A stretch of 64,000 nucleotides of DNA, taken from contig CAXXQT010000006.1 in NCBI GenBank assembly GCA_963674575.2, forward strand, positions 434,001 to 498,000, read 5' to 3'. Numbering within the stretch: position 1 is the stretch's first letter; every line of letters begins with the position of its first letter. The notes under the pieces are model-generated. The model did no database searches. It saw only the letters and a list, made by a program, of their open reading frames with translations, and was not told where the DNA came from. This stretch comes from JAAYAY01 sp963674575. GTDB taxonomy: Bacteria > Planctomycetota > Planctomycetia > Pirellulales > Thermoguttaceae. A program made the position numbers and the translations under genes. This document shows positions 1 to 8,571 of this stretch, one piece after another.

Positions 1-529
1 TACTCAACACGATCGCGTGCTCCGGCGGATTCATGTACAAGCCAACGACATCGCGAACTTTCTCAATGAACAACGGGTCTTCGGAAAGTTTGAACGTCTT
101 GGTGCGGTGTGGTTGCAGCCCAAAGGCATGCCAGATGCGAACGATCGCGGTTTGGCTCATGCCGGTGGCCTCGGCCATGCTTCGCGTGCTCCAATGTGTT
201 GCGTTCTTTGGCTTGGTCTCCAGGGTCTTCGTGACGACTCGCTCAACATCGGCATCGGTTATGGTTCGCGGAGTACCAGGGCGAGGTTCATCGACCAGGC
301 CGTCAAGTCGCCTGGCGAGGAATCGCTTTCTCCATTTGCCGACCGTTGCCTTGGACACATCCAACGTCTCGGCTACCACGGAGTTGTCCTCGCCTTCGGC
401 ACACGCCAACACAATCTTCGACCTCTGCGCCAAACGCTGCGACGTCTTCGGCCGTCGAGCCCATCGCTCAAGTTGGTCTCGTTCTTCATCCGTCAGAATC
501 AACGGTTCTTTAGGTCTTCCGCCCGCCAT
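1..529 (-). mobile_element. IS630-family transposase, N-terminal part (runs off the left edge)
   Basis: The minus-strand frame opens at an ATG at 529 with GGAGG six bases upstream and stays open to base 1, giving about 176 residues. It starts MAGGRPKEPLILTDEERD. Two helix-turn-helix-like stretches follow (around VAETLDVSKATVGKWRKRF), then GLVDEPRPGTPRTI, the linker typical of IS630/Tc1-mariner transposases. A third HTH-like part (MAEATGMSQTAIVRIWHAFG) comes before the edge. The DDE catalytic core lies beyond the edge, so intactness cannot be judged. The family inserts at TA dinucleotides, but I could not identify the terminal inverted repeat on this side. Family call is confident; activity is unknown. 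Confidence 0.85.
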
Positions 530-779
530 GCAGCACCTCCTTGTTTGTGTTGCACGGCAGTTTAACACCCGAGCCAAAACAAGAAAAGGTTAGCTGGCGA
601 ATTTCTAACTCAGGACACTAGTTCTCGTCGCGATTTGAGGTTGGAGGGACGATGACAACTGGGGGGCTTGTCACGATAGGAGCAGGAGGAGGCACTATGC
701 AGGCGGGTGGCACTGTCAACGCCGCCGTCTCTGCCAAAACGCCTTCCATTTGCTTGCCCCCAAGACGCGCCACTTCACA

Positions 780-1053
780 TCAATCCGGTACCATTGACGC
801 CTCGCCAGTGCCTTCGAACCACCCGGGTAGTATCCTATCCGTCGTTGAAGCGACAAACAAGCCGGACAGGGTTCATGCGGATACAGTCGATGGAGGCACG
901 AACGGCCGCCTCCGTTTGAAGGTTGCGGTCATAGCCCGGCCCCTCCTGCCAGAAACGAAACGCCGTTTTCCCGGGCCGCTCGCGAATCGTCTGTCGCTCC
1001 AAGCTTCCTGACCCAGGGTTGCGCGATGGTTCGCGGGGCTCACATCGCTCCAC
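780..1053 (-). pseudogene. Remnant of a REP-associated tyrosine transposase (RAYT, Y1_Tnp/IS200-like)
   Basis: The minus-strand frame ending at 835 contains RFWQEGPGYDRNL followed by a helix and IRMNPVR, the late signature of RAYT proteins (FWQ-GPGYDRN ... NPVRRGLV). After a frame break the next bases read GWFEGTGEASMVPD in another frame, resembling the tail of the same family (a recalled consensus). The N-terminal HUH motif and catalytic tyrosine are missing, so this is a dead C-terminal fragment. RAYTs mobilise REP-type palindromic repeats, several families of which occur in this window. The left boundary is approximate. Confidence 0.65.
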
Positions 1054-1130
1054 CCTGGGCTTGCTTAGGGACGTCCCATCGGGACTCGTGCCGCGTCGCG
1101 ATTAGGAATTGGGGAATGGCTTGATGCGGC

Positions 1131-1153
1131 GTGTTGGCCAAGCAGTGGCACAC
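1131..1153. repeat. Half-site resembling the GAGCAGTGGCAC palindromic repeat
   Basis: The stretch contains GGCCAAGCAGTGGCACAC, close to the right arm of the palindrome at 3611-3690. No matching left arm is visible next to it, so it is either a decayed copy or a chance match. Apart from this, the interval between the RAYT remnant and the next gene (1054-1315) shows nothing I can assign. Confidence 0.3.
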
Positions 1154-1315
1154 GATCTCCTGGAATCGTGCAAGGTCATTTAGTGAATTGGATGGACCCT
1201 CACTCACGATCGCTTGATTCCCGCACGCAAACCGCTATAACCAATTTCCACACACCGTCCGTTTCGATTGTGTTCCACGGACGCTTCCTCGATCCCGCCT
1301 TCCGATCCCACCCCC

Positions 1316-3538
1316 ATGACCAAGCACCTCTCGCCCGGCCTGTTTTCGCTGTTTCTTGTTTCGCTCGCTCAGTCACTGCTGGTTGCCCAGACGCCAGACG
1401 ACCTGCGCGACGCCTTTCAATCGCCACCGGCCCGGTTCCGGCCTCTGCCGATCATGCATTCGGCGCCGTTGTCGCATGGCGGCACGCTTCCTTGGCTCGC
1501 CGAGCGGCACGCGGGCGGCGTCGTGATCGACGCGGGGGTCACGCCGGGGTCCAAGGACGTCGGTGACGAGCCCTGGGACAATCCCACGTACCTGAACGAT
1601 CCGGCCCGATTCGAGAAGTTTCGCGATGTCGTGGCGGGGATTAAGAAGGACGGGCGGTGCGTGTGGATTTACGACGAACTCGGCTACCCCAGCGCCAGCG
1701 CCGGGGGGCGGGTCCTGGAGGGGCACGGCGAATATCAGGTGGGAGTGGTCGGCTGCCGCACAACTCCTGCCGCCGCGGGCGCGACCGTTGAGATTGCGCC
1801 CGAGTTGGGGCCTGTCGTAGCGTGCTACGCGCTTCCGCAGCGCGACGACACGTTGGATCTGGAACGCTCGGTGGACCTGACGGCCCAGGCCCGGGGCGGC
1901 AAGTTCTCATGGACGGCTCCGGCGGATGGTCTGTGGTCGGTCTGCCTGTTCGAGCAGTTCCAGCCCGACACGTGGCGCCGCCACAACATTCCCCGGCGAA
2001 ACGTCAATATCCTGGATCGCCGAGCCGTGACGCGGTTCATCGAGTTGACCCACGCTCGCTACGCGACCGAGTTGGGGCCCCAGTTGGCCGACATCGACGC
2101 CTTCTTCACCGACGAGCCCCAGTTCGGCAGCGCCGAGCACTGGAGCGGTGGGAAGCCCCATTGCGTGGCCATGATCCAGTGGTGCGATGAGTTGCCCACG
2201 GCCTTTTCCGAGAAGAAGGGCTATTCATTGACGTCCGTCCTTCCCGCCCTATTCCACAAGGTCGGCCCGAAGACGAGCAAGTACCGCTACGACTTCTACG
2301 ACGTGCAAAGCGACCTGGTCGCCGAGAACTACTTTGGCCAGATCGAGGACTGGTGCCACGAGCACGGCGTGCTTTCGACGGGGCACATGCTGCTGGAAGA
2401 ATCGCTGTTGTTTCACGTCATGTTCAGCGGCAGCATGATGAAGAACTGGGCCCGAATGGACATGCCCGGCGTGGACCTGCTCGGAACCTCGCCCTACAAG
2501 ACGATGGCCGGTTGGGAGCACGGCCGGTTCCCGGTGCCCGAGGATTTCTCCTGCAAGATGGCTTCGTCCGTGGCTCACCTGACGGGCAAGCGCGGCGTGT
2601 TCACGGAGAGCTTCGCCGTGAGTCGCAAACCTCCGCTGCGAGACCTCCTTGGTATTGCGGCCTGGCAGTTCTCCGGCGGAGTCACCCACATGACCACCTA
2701 CTCGATCCAGCAGGGCATCTCGGCCGAGGACTACGCCCGGTTCAGCGATTTCGTGGGTCGGCTGGGCGTGATGGCTCGGCGCGGGCGGCATGTGGCCGAC
2801 GTGGCCGTCCTCGTTCCCGAAGCGTCGGTTTGGGCCTCCTACACGCCGCCCGACAAGGGCCGCTACCAGGGCTACTTCGCCTGCAACGAGGAGCCGCTGG
2901 CCGTCGACCGCGTCTTTCGCAATACGTGCCATGCGCTGTTGAGCCATCAGCGGGATTTCGACTGTTTGAGCGAGCAGCTGCTAAGCGACGCGAAGGTGGA
3001 AGGGAGCTGCCTTGTTCTGGCGGACGAACGATTCCGCATCCTTGTTCTGCCTGAAGTGCGAATGATCGGGCGCGATACGCTGGAGAAGATCCGCTCCTTG
3101 CTGAAATCGGGCGGAATCGTGGCGCTGGCGGGCTCCCTTCCCCGCCAAACACCGGATCGCGGCGAAGACCCCCAAGTAACGCGCGACGTGGAGCAACTGC
3201 TTGCTGAATTTCCCAAGAGCGCGATCCACTTGACCGATACGGACCGGCCTGATGTCTTGGCCGCCTCCCTCAACGAGCTTGTGCCGCCCGAGGTGACCTG
3301 GAACGGTCCCCGCGGCGTGCGGCTTCTGAGGCGTCAGGAACAGGGGCGCGAGATTCTGCTGCTGGCCAATCCGAGCAACGCAGACGCCGAGGGCCAACTG
3401 ACGTTGCCGGCGGCAGGCGAAGTTGCTTTGTGGAATCCGGAAACCGGCGTGGTAAAGGGGATGGGAAACATCGCGGAAGGGCAGGGGGTTCCGCTCAAGA
3501 TTCCGGCCCAATCGGCGCGGTTTGTGGTGGTGGAATAA
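1316..3538 (+). CDS. Secreted glycoside hydrolase-like protein (GH106/alpha-L-rhamnosidase-like)
   Basis: 740 residues. I chose the ATG at 1316 because it begins a good signal peptide (MTKHLSPGLFSLFLVSLAQ, cleavage near VAQ-TP); an ATG at 1268 only adds a polar extension. The body has the pattern of large TIM-barrel rhamnosidase-type hydrolases: YDELGYPSASAGG near residue 120, FFTDEPQFG with acidic residues near 266-267, LSTGHMLLEES near 355-361 and MDMPGVDLLG near 382. A beta-rich C-terminal region follows (LLLANPSNADAEG). The acidic pairs are candidate catalytic residues by analogy only. It is probably exported and acts on plant or algal glycans. Family assignment is moderate; substrate is not known. 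Confidence 0.6.
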   Translation: MTKHLSPGLFSLFLVSLAQSLLVAQTPDDLRDAFQSPPARFRPLPIMHSAPLSHGGTLPWLAERHAGGVVIDAGVTPGSKDVGDEPWDNPTYLNDPARFEKFRDVVAGIKKDGRCVWIYDELGYPSASAGGRVLEGHGEYQVGVVGCRTTPAAAGATVEIAPELGPVVACYALPQRDDTLDLERSVDLTAQARGGKFSWTAPADGLWSVCLFEQFQPDTWRRHNIPRRNVNILDRRAVTRFIELTHARYATELGPQLADIDAFFTDEPQFGSAEHWSGGKPHCVAMIQWCDELPTAFSEKKGYSLTSVLPALFHKVGPKTSKYRYDFYDVQSDLVAENYFGQIEDWCHEHGVLSTGHMLLEESLLFHVMFSGSMMKNWARMDMPGVDLLGTSPYKTMAGWEHGRFPVPEDFSCKMASSVAHLTGKRGVFTESFAVSRKPPLRDLLGIAAWQFSGGVTHMTTYSIQQGISAEDYARFSDFVGRLGVMARRGRHVADVAVLVPEASVWASYTPPDKGRYQGYFACNEEPLAVDRVFRNTCHALLSHQRDFDCLSEQLLSDAKVEGSCLVLADERFRILVLPEVRMIGRDTLEKIRSLLKSGGIVALAGSLPRQTPDRGEDPQVTRDVEQLLAEFPKSAIHLTDTDRPDVLAASLNELVPPEVTWNGPRGVRLLRRQEQGREILLLANPSNADAEGQLTLPAAGEVALWNPETGVVKGMGNIAEGQGVPLKIPAQSARFVVVE

Positions 3539-3865
3539 GAGTTTGGAATCCGTGAGGCCGCGAGGATCAAGCTAAATGAACTTGTGTGATTCCTGGAGAT
3601 GCGGCCGCGCTGGGCACTGCTTGTCCACCCGCCGGGATCGCATCACTTTGAGATTCACGTATTCTGCGGCGAGTGGGCGAGCAGTGGCACACGCACGGTT
3701 TCTGAATTGGCAAATGATATTCCAATTCAAGGTCCCGCTCGGCGAGCGGTGACCTACTTGTTCAACGGGCTGTTAAGCGACTATTAGCGGTTTCCAAGCC
3801 AAACCCGTTTCGAACATTCCCACTTCGAATTTGTTTCGGATTTCGAAATTCGGATTTTGGATTTC
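3539..3865. other. Intergenic region with one palindromic repeat
   Basis: This 327-base gap lies between two convergent genes. The only structure I see is the palindromic repeat at 3611-3690, listed separately. No open frame here has family support. AT-rich stretches around 3820-3860 (repeated TTCGAATTT/TTCGAAATTCGGATTTTGG pieces) show no clear hairpin-plus-T terminator. Confidence 0.5.
3611..3690. repeat. REP-like palindromic repeat, copy 1
   Basis: The arms GCACTGCTTGTCCAC (left) and GTGGGCGAGCAGTGGCAC (right) are near-complementary and enclose about 45 bases, so the element can form a long hairpin. A second copy lies at 59497-59567. The two share TGAGATTCACGTATTCTGC, the following GGCGAGTGGGCGAGCAG and the left arm. 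Such dispersed palindromes are typical substrates of RAYT transposases; a RAYT remnant lies at 780-1053. Confidence 0.7.
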
Positions 3866-6271
3866 TCAGCCTTCCACCTTCACCCAGAACGGATGGAGCC
3901 GGTCTCCGCGTGCACGAACGTCCTCCAGGAGCGTTTCAAGATCGGGCTCGACGAAGCGGAGTCGCGCTCCGCGATTGCGGGTTTCGGAAGGGCTGCCTCC
4001 TCCGGCTTCGCTGGAACCGGACGTTCTCGCTCGCTGCCCGTTGATGGTGATGGTCGCCTGCTTGTCGAAGTCGATCATTTCCGGCGTGAGCCAGACGGTG
4101 ACACGCTTGGCCCCGCTGGTGACGTAGATGGCGTTTGCATTGGTGACCCGCGCCTTTGTTTCCACGCAGCGCGTTCCTTTCTGCGGCCAGTCGGACGGAT
4201 AGACCATGCTGTTGGGCGGCATGTCGGCCAGTTCGACCCACCAGAAGTAATTGTCCCAGGGGCGCAGCGATTTCGTGACAAAGTCCTTGGGATAGAAATC
4301 CCGCTTGTAGCGTCCCATCCAGTCGAAGAGGCGTTGGATCTCGTCCGAGAAGCTCTCGTGACCCCGGCCGCGATATTCGACCACCGTGACGGGGTAGCCC
4401 CGAGTGAGCCAGCGATCCAGGTCGCGAGCGTTCTGGAGCATCTTGTCGCCGTCCAATTCGCCCGAAACGATGTACATGGGCAGCAGTTTGGCATTTTCCC
4501 AGTAATACGTGTTGTAGGCGTCGCTCCGAGCAACGATGGGAATCACGCCGGCCCAGAGATCGGGATGGGCCAGGCCGATGTCCCAGGCTGCGTCCCCTCC
4601 CATGGAATGTCCCGAGAGAAAGACGCGGTCTGTATCGATGGAGAACCGACGAAGAGCATCCCGAAGGGAAAGATAGACCGCCCAGTACTCCCTCGCTGAG
4701 AACTCATAGCGAACCTGGTGCTCGGAACTCCACTTGGGCGCGATCACGATATAGCCGTAGCGTGAAGCCTGGCCGGCTCGCCAACCACCTTCCTGCCATG
4801 AACCGGCCCACCAATCGATTTGCTGTTGAGGGGTGGTGCCCATCCCGTTGAGTGTCACGATTGCCGGGTAACGCCGCAAGGGATCGTATTCCGGGGGCAC
4901 CTGGACCCAGTAGGTGATGGGAACTCCTTCCGTCCCCTCCACGCTGAGCTCGAAGTAACCCGGCTTGTCGGGTTGGGTTTCGGGGAGTTCGATCAGGGGA
5001 AGCATCTGGCGGATGAGCTTTGTCACGTAGAGCGGTGTTCCTGCTTCCTGGGAACGGATTTCCTCGAGAATCCGCGACCGATTCAGGGCGTCGGGAGCCG
5101 TCAGGTACTCACGAACCAGGCCTCGAACCTGGAGCATGGAAAGCGCCACGGGCAACTTGGCGATTGCCTGGTCGCTTCCCACAAGCCATCCGCTGACGGC
5201 CAGGGCCAGCCGCTCCTGGGGCACCAGCTTGTCGTCGTCGGCCAACAGCAAAAAGGAGGTCATCCGATCCAGTGTGTTCAGATTCAACTGGTTCTGCATC
5301 TCGTTGCGGACGACGCTCGCTTTCTGGCGATCGGTCTCGACTTCCACTTTTGCCAGCAGTTCGTCCACTTTCTTGAGGACAAGTTCTCGCGCTCCGAGCT
5401 GCTTGTTGAACTCGCCTTTCATTTCGATCACCTGTTGGAGGATCTCGCCGGCCACACCGTCGTCCGGGAAAGTGTTCAGCTTCGAGAAAACGAAGGTGTG
5501 CTGGCCGCCGGCACGGCGCATCTCAAGCTCCTTCAGCAGACGGCGCGACGCCAACTGCTTCAGGGAACGCATGGTCGGTTCCAACTGATCGCGGATGGAA
5601 TCGTCCTTGGATTGGGCGATGATCTCTTCCAGTTCTTTCGAAGCCGCCTCGTAGCGTTCCGACTGGACGTAGAAACTGGCAATTCGCTTCCGCTGCTCGG
5701 GGTCGGACTCGTCGATCTGGCGACGGAGGATCTTGTCGAGCGTTTCGGAGGGAATGGAAGTGGTGGCGATCCGCATGTCCGAAACGAAGTTGCTCGCCTC
5801 CGAGATGATTCCTTCCACCTTTGCGTAGGTGGGCGTCAGTTCGGAGATGCCTTGAATCAGGTTCACCTGGCCCTTGGGCGTGTTGATCGTGATGATTCGC
5901 CGCCCGTACTCGTCGAAGGGGGTGATGCGGACGATGGGCCCCATGCTAGTAATTTTCTGCCCACTCTGGCGAACGTGCTGCCAGGGCTGGAACTTCTCCG
6001 GGGCCTCTGTCGCATCGTCCGCTCGCGTATCTTGGATATCACGCTTGCTGATGAACGTTCGGCGGAGATTGTCGTCGATCATGAGAACCTGACGGACCAC
6101 ACTGCTCCTGTCGCCGATGACCAGTCGCTCCGAAATGCCGCTAAGCGGCGTGATCGATCCGTTCAGAATCCGGCCGTCCTTGAGGAACACATGGTCCGCC
6201 TGGGCTGGTTGGGGCAGAATCAGGCAGAGCCAGAGGACTGCTATGGCGGCACGGAGAATCAGACTTCGCAC
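3866..6271 (-). CDS. Secreted alpha/beta-hydrolase with long N-terminal region (esterase/peptidase-like)
   Basis: 801 residues from a GTG at 6271 preceded by GGGAGAA. Residues 1-25 form a signal peptide (LILRAAIAVLWLCLILPQPAQA). The N-terminal 400 residues are mainly helical and carry no domain I recognise. Residues about 440-680 form an alpha/beta-hydrolase of the carboxylesterase/PHB-depolymerase type. It has the nucleophile elbow GHSMGGDAAW, then a likely Asp in SGELDGDK and a His in RGRGHESF. The reaction is probably hydrolysis of an ester or peptide outside the cytoplasm; the substrate is not evident. It is transcribed alone and converges on the upstream hydrolase gene. Confidence 0.7.
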   Translation of the reverse strand: MRSLILRAAIAVLWLCLILPQPAQADHVFLKDGRILNGSITPLSGISERLVIGDRSSVVRQVLMIDDNLRRTFISKRDIQDTRADDATEAPEKFQPWQHVRQSGQKITSMGPIVRITPFDEYGRRIITINTPKGQVNLIQGISELTPTYAKVEGIISEASNFVSDMRIATTSIPSETLDKILRRQIDESDPEQRKRIASFYVQSERYEAASKELEEIIAQSKDDSIRDQLEPTMRSLKQLASRRLLKELEMRRAGGQHTFVFSKLNTFPDDGVAGEILQQVIEMKGEFNKQLGARELVLKKVDELLAKVEVETDRQKASVVRNEMQNQLNLNTLDRMTSFLLLADDDKLVPQERLALAVSGWLVGSDQAIAKLPVALSMLQVRGLVREYLTAPDALNRSRILEEIRSQEAGTPLYVTKLIRQMLPLIELPETQPDKPGYFELSVEGTEGVPITYWVQVPPEYDPLRRYPAIVTLNGMGTTPQQQIDWWAGSWQEGGWRAGQASRYGYIVIAPKWSSEHQVRYEFSAREYWAVYLSLRDALRRFSIDTDRVFLSGHSMGGDAAWDIGLAHPDLWAGVIPIVARSDAYNTYYWENAKLLPMYIVSGELDGDKMLQNARDLDRWLTRGYPVTVVEYRGRGHESFSDEIQRLFDWMGRYKRDFYPKDFVTKSLRPWDNYFWWVELADMPPNSMVYPSDWPQKGTRCVETKARVTNANAIYVTSGAKRVTVWLTPEMIDFDKQATITINGQRARTSGSSEAGGGSPSETRNRGARLRFVEPDLETLLEDVRARGDRLHPFWVKVEG

Positions 6272-6663
6272 GGTGCGTTCTCCCGAGAAGGGGTGACGGG
6301 GCCCGAACAGCGGCCCCAGCCTTCTGAAGAAGTCTGGTTAGGTCCACTTGGCGTCTTGGCCCGGCCGCTTCTTTCCATTCTCGCTCCGATTGCATCTAAG
6401 TCAATGAATCGTACGACCTTGCGAAACGAGGCCGCCAGGCCTCGGTTGGGGCGTTCGGCTTGTCACGATTATTCGATCCTGCAGCGGCTCCGCAGAACTG
6501 GGCCATTGACGCAAATTCTAACAATTGGCAAAATTGGGCATTCGACAGCGAAGAAATGCCCTTGCACCCCTTCAGGGGGTCTCGTCCTGGGGGTCTCCTT
6601 CCTGCTCGGCGGGCCGCACAATTTGGGCAATTTTGGAACACCGTGTTCTTCTGAAGGCTGAAA
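6272..6663. other. Divergent intergenic region, no gene seen
   Basis: 392 bases between the hydrolase gene (leftward) and the small membrane protein (rightward). It should carry promoters for both. I see a TTGACG at about 6507 and an AT-rich stretch up to 6545, but no convincing -10 element. A direct repeat GGGGGTCTC occurs twice near 6575-6600. No RNA structure could be assigned. Confidence 0.4.
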
Positions 6664-6927
6664 ATGGGACAGAGACTCGTGCCGGCTTCCGTCGTGCTCC
6701 TTCTCCTGGTGGGGGCGCTTATGCTCCCGGTGGCCATCTCCATCCTCTTTGGCCTGGGCAGACTTCTCAGTGCCATGGGAGATTCGGCGGGCGGGACCGT
6801 GCTGGGCTGGATCGCCCTGGCGGCCGGAATCCTCTGGAGCCTGGATCTCATCTGCCTGATCCTGGTCCAGGCAATTAATTCTTTGGGAAGCGACCCTCGC
6901 CAGGGCCCCCGAGACCGCGGTGAGTGA
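6664..6927 (+). CDS. Small two-helix membrane protein
   Basis: 87 residues with two hydrophobic helices (about 8-30 and 42-70) and a short charged C-terminus (DPRQGPRDRGE). There is no clear Shine-Dalgarno; the ATG is the first in frame and starts directly before the first helix. No family is recognised. It sits just upstream of another membrane-anchored protein in the same orientation (gap 166 bases). Codon use and the well-formed helices suggest a real gene, but the function is unknown. Confidence 0.5.
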   Translation: MGQRLVPASVVLLLLVGALMLPVAISILFGLGRLLSAMGDSAGGTVLGWIALAAGILWSLDLICLILVQAINSLGSDPRQGPRDRGE

Positions 6928-7093
6928 GAGGGATCGGAAGTTGGCTGCCTCGTGGATCCACTGAGAGAAAACGGAGACGCTCGCAGCCGTGACTTGCCGG
7001 AACCCCTCCCAACCGTTGGCGTTTTGACGCGGTCGGGTTAGGCTGGAGACAGAGGCCTCTTTCTTTCCTGTCCCTCCCGAGTGCGACTGGCTG

Positions 7094-8182
7094 ATGCCGA
7101 TTCGATTCCAGTGCGACCAATGTGGCCAACACCTGAGCATTGCCCGTCGCAAGGCCGGGGTGGAGATCGACTGTCCGCGCTGCGGGCTACGGCAGGCCGT
7201 GCCGGGGCAACCGGAAGAGGAAGGTCCCCCGGTTGAGGAGCCAAGTGGCCTGATTGAGGAGCCGGCGATTGAACAGTCGCCTCCGGTAACTGAGCCTGCT
7301 TTGACGGAAGAGCCGGCTCCGGAAGAGCGGGAAGCCAAGGGAGACCAAGAGGAGCCGGATGACGAGGATTCGGTCCTTCTGGAAATCGATCCTCTCCCTG
7401 TTCAGCCTCCGCCGATTCCCGACAACGTGAGTCTCTCCGATACGATCGAGATTTCTCTGCTGCCCGAGGTTCCCCCGGTGGCCGTGTCGCCTCCTCCGCC
7501 ACCCCCGCCCGTAGCGAAGCAGGTTGATGACGGGGGGATTGCCGTTTCCCGGCGTTTGCCATTTCCGTGGGCCATCTACGCCCAGGCACTCCTGCTCCTG
7601 GTGGTAGCCCTTGGGGCCTTTGGCTCCGGCTACTATCTGGGACGCCAGGACGCTACTCCCGGTGTGCCCGTTCCGGTGGAGGACGCAAGTTCGGTCGCCA
7701 TCGAGCCGGACGACGGTTTTGCCAATGAGAAGGTTCTGCTCGAGGTTCGCCTTTTCTGGAATCCTGAATTCAGCGAGATGGCGGGGGACCGATCGGCCGT
7801 GTTTATCGCGCTCCCTGAGAAGCGAATTCCTCGCTCGCCCTTGCCAACCGCCGGTTTGCAGCCAGGCGGCGGCAACGCTTCCGGAAGGCGCAACTCGGTT
7901 TCTTCCCTGGAGGCGTCTGGCGGGGCGTTCTCTCGGGCCGAGGCGGATGGAACCGCTGCCGTCGTGATTCCCCGCGAAGGCGACTACTACCTTCTGATGA
8001 TCTCGAGCAATGCCCAACGCCCCGACGATCAGCCGATTCGACCGCGGGATCTGGCGGTCATGCGGCAGTACTTTGCCCAACCGGAAGAAATCATCGGCCC
8101 AAACAAGTACGCCTGGCTCCGGCAGGAGATCCGCGTGGGCGCCCCTGCGGTCGAGCATGATTTTGGGCTGAGCGGACTGTGA
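7094..8182 (+). CDS. Zinc-ribbon, proline-rich, single-pass membrane protein
   Basis: 362 residues. The N-terminus is a zinc ribbon (CDQCGQHLSI ... CPRCG, cysteines near residues 8, 11, 27 and 30). Then comes a long acidic, Pro/Glu-rich linker with a seven-proline run near residue 138. One transmembrane helix follows (about 157-178, YAQALLLLVVALGAFGSGYYLG), and a C-terminal domain of about 170 residues. This layout is common in planctomycete hypothetical proteins: cytoplasmic zinc ribbon, membrane anchor, exported tail. Function is unknown. Confidence 0.65.
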   Translation: MPIRFQCDQCGQHLSIARRKAGVEIDCPRCGLRQAVPGQPEEEGPPVEEPSGLIEEPAIEQSPPVTEPALTEEPAPEEREAKGDQEEPDDEDSVLLEIDPLPVQPPPIPDNVSLSDTIEISLLPEVPPVAVSPPPPPPPVAKQVDDGGIAVSRRLPFPWAIYAQALLLLVVALGAFGSGYYLGRQDATPGVPVPVEDASSVAIEPDDGFANEKVLLEVRLFWNPEFSEMAGDRSAVFIALPEKRIPRSPLPTAGLQPGGGNASGRRNSVSSLEASGGAFSRAEADGTAAVVIPREGDYYLLMISSNAQRPDDQPIRPRDLAVMRQYFAQPEEIIGPNKYAWLRQEIRVGAPAVEHDFGLSGL

Positions 8183-8185
8183 AGC

Positions 8186-8560
8186 AGAATAGCCGGGCTC
8201 TTGAATTGCCCATTTCACATCGGGTAGCCAAATCGTGGAGGTTGCAGGGCTAGCCCGGCTCTTGTCCTCATTTGGCATGGAGCTGAAAAGCCCGGCTGCG
8301 GATCTGTCGGTCCATGTCGCTACAACCTTTCTTCCAACGCCAACGGTAGCAGCCGGGCTGAAGCAGGGTAGCCGGGCTCTTGAATTGCCCACCTCGCGCG
8401 AGGGAGCGTTGTCTGTTGCCGTCCCAATCGTAGCCCGGCTCTTGTCTTCAATTGGCATGGAGTTGAAAAGCCCGGCTGCGGATCTGCCGGTCCACGTCGC
8501 TACAACCTTTCTTCCAACCCCAACGGCAGCAGCCGGGCTGGATTAAAGCAGCCGGGCTGA
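8186..8560. repeat. Tandem block of AGCCCGGCT palindromic repeats
   Basis: Two diverged copies of a unit of about 180 bases lie in tandem (about 8186-8362 and 8361-8544), followed by a short partial end. Shared stretches include GCATGGAG(C/T)TGAAAAGCCC and CGCTACAACCTTTCTTCCAA. The nonamer AGCCCGGCT or its reverse complement occurs nine times (8191, 8252, 8289, 8351, 8370, 8432, 8469, 8531, 8550), in alternating orientation, so several hairpins are possible. It lies between the convergent ends of the zinc-ribbon gene and selA and may also act as a transcription terminator. Other copies are at 20558, 32936 and 52441. Confidence 0.85.
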
Positions 8561-8571
8561 GGCAGAATTGC

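Noticed and set aside
33..593. Open frames on the plus strand opposite the IS630 transposase
   Set aside because: They are antisense shadows; the minus strand carries the recognisable transposase with a ribosome binding site.
652..1011. Plus-strand frame of 119 codons
   Set aside because: Low-complexity translation with no family features, and opposite a RAYT remnant that is recognisable on the minus strand.
4820..6661. Plus-strand frame of 613 codons opposite the alpha/beta-hydrolase
   Set aside because: Long antisense frame caused by GC-rich codon bias; it lacks domains, while the minus frame has a signal peptide and GHSMGG.
8186..8560. Possible CRISPR array
   Set aside because: Repeats alternate in orientation and are 9-12 bases within two units of about 180 bases; there are no regular spacers and no cas genes.
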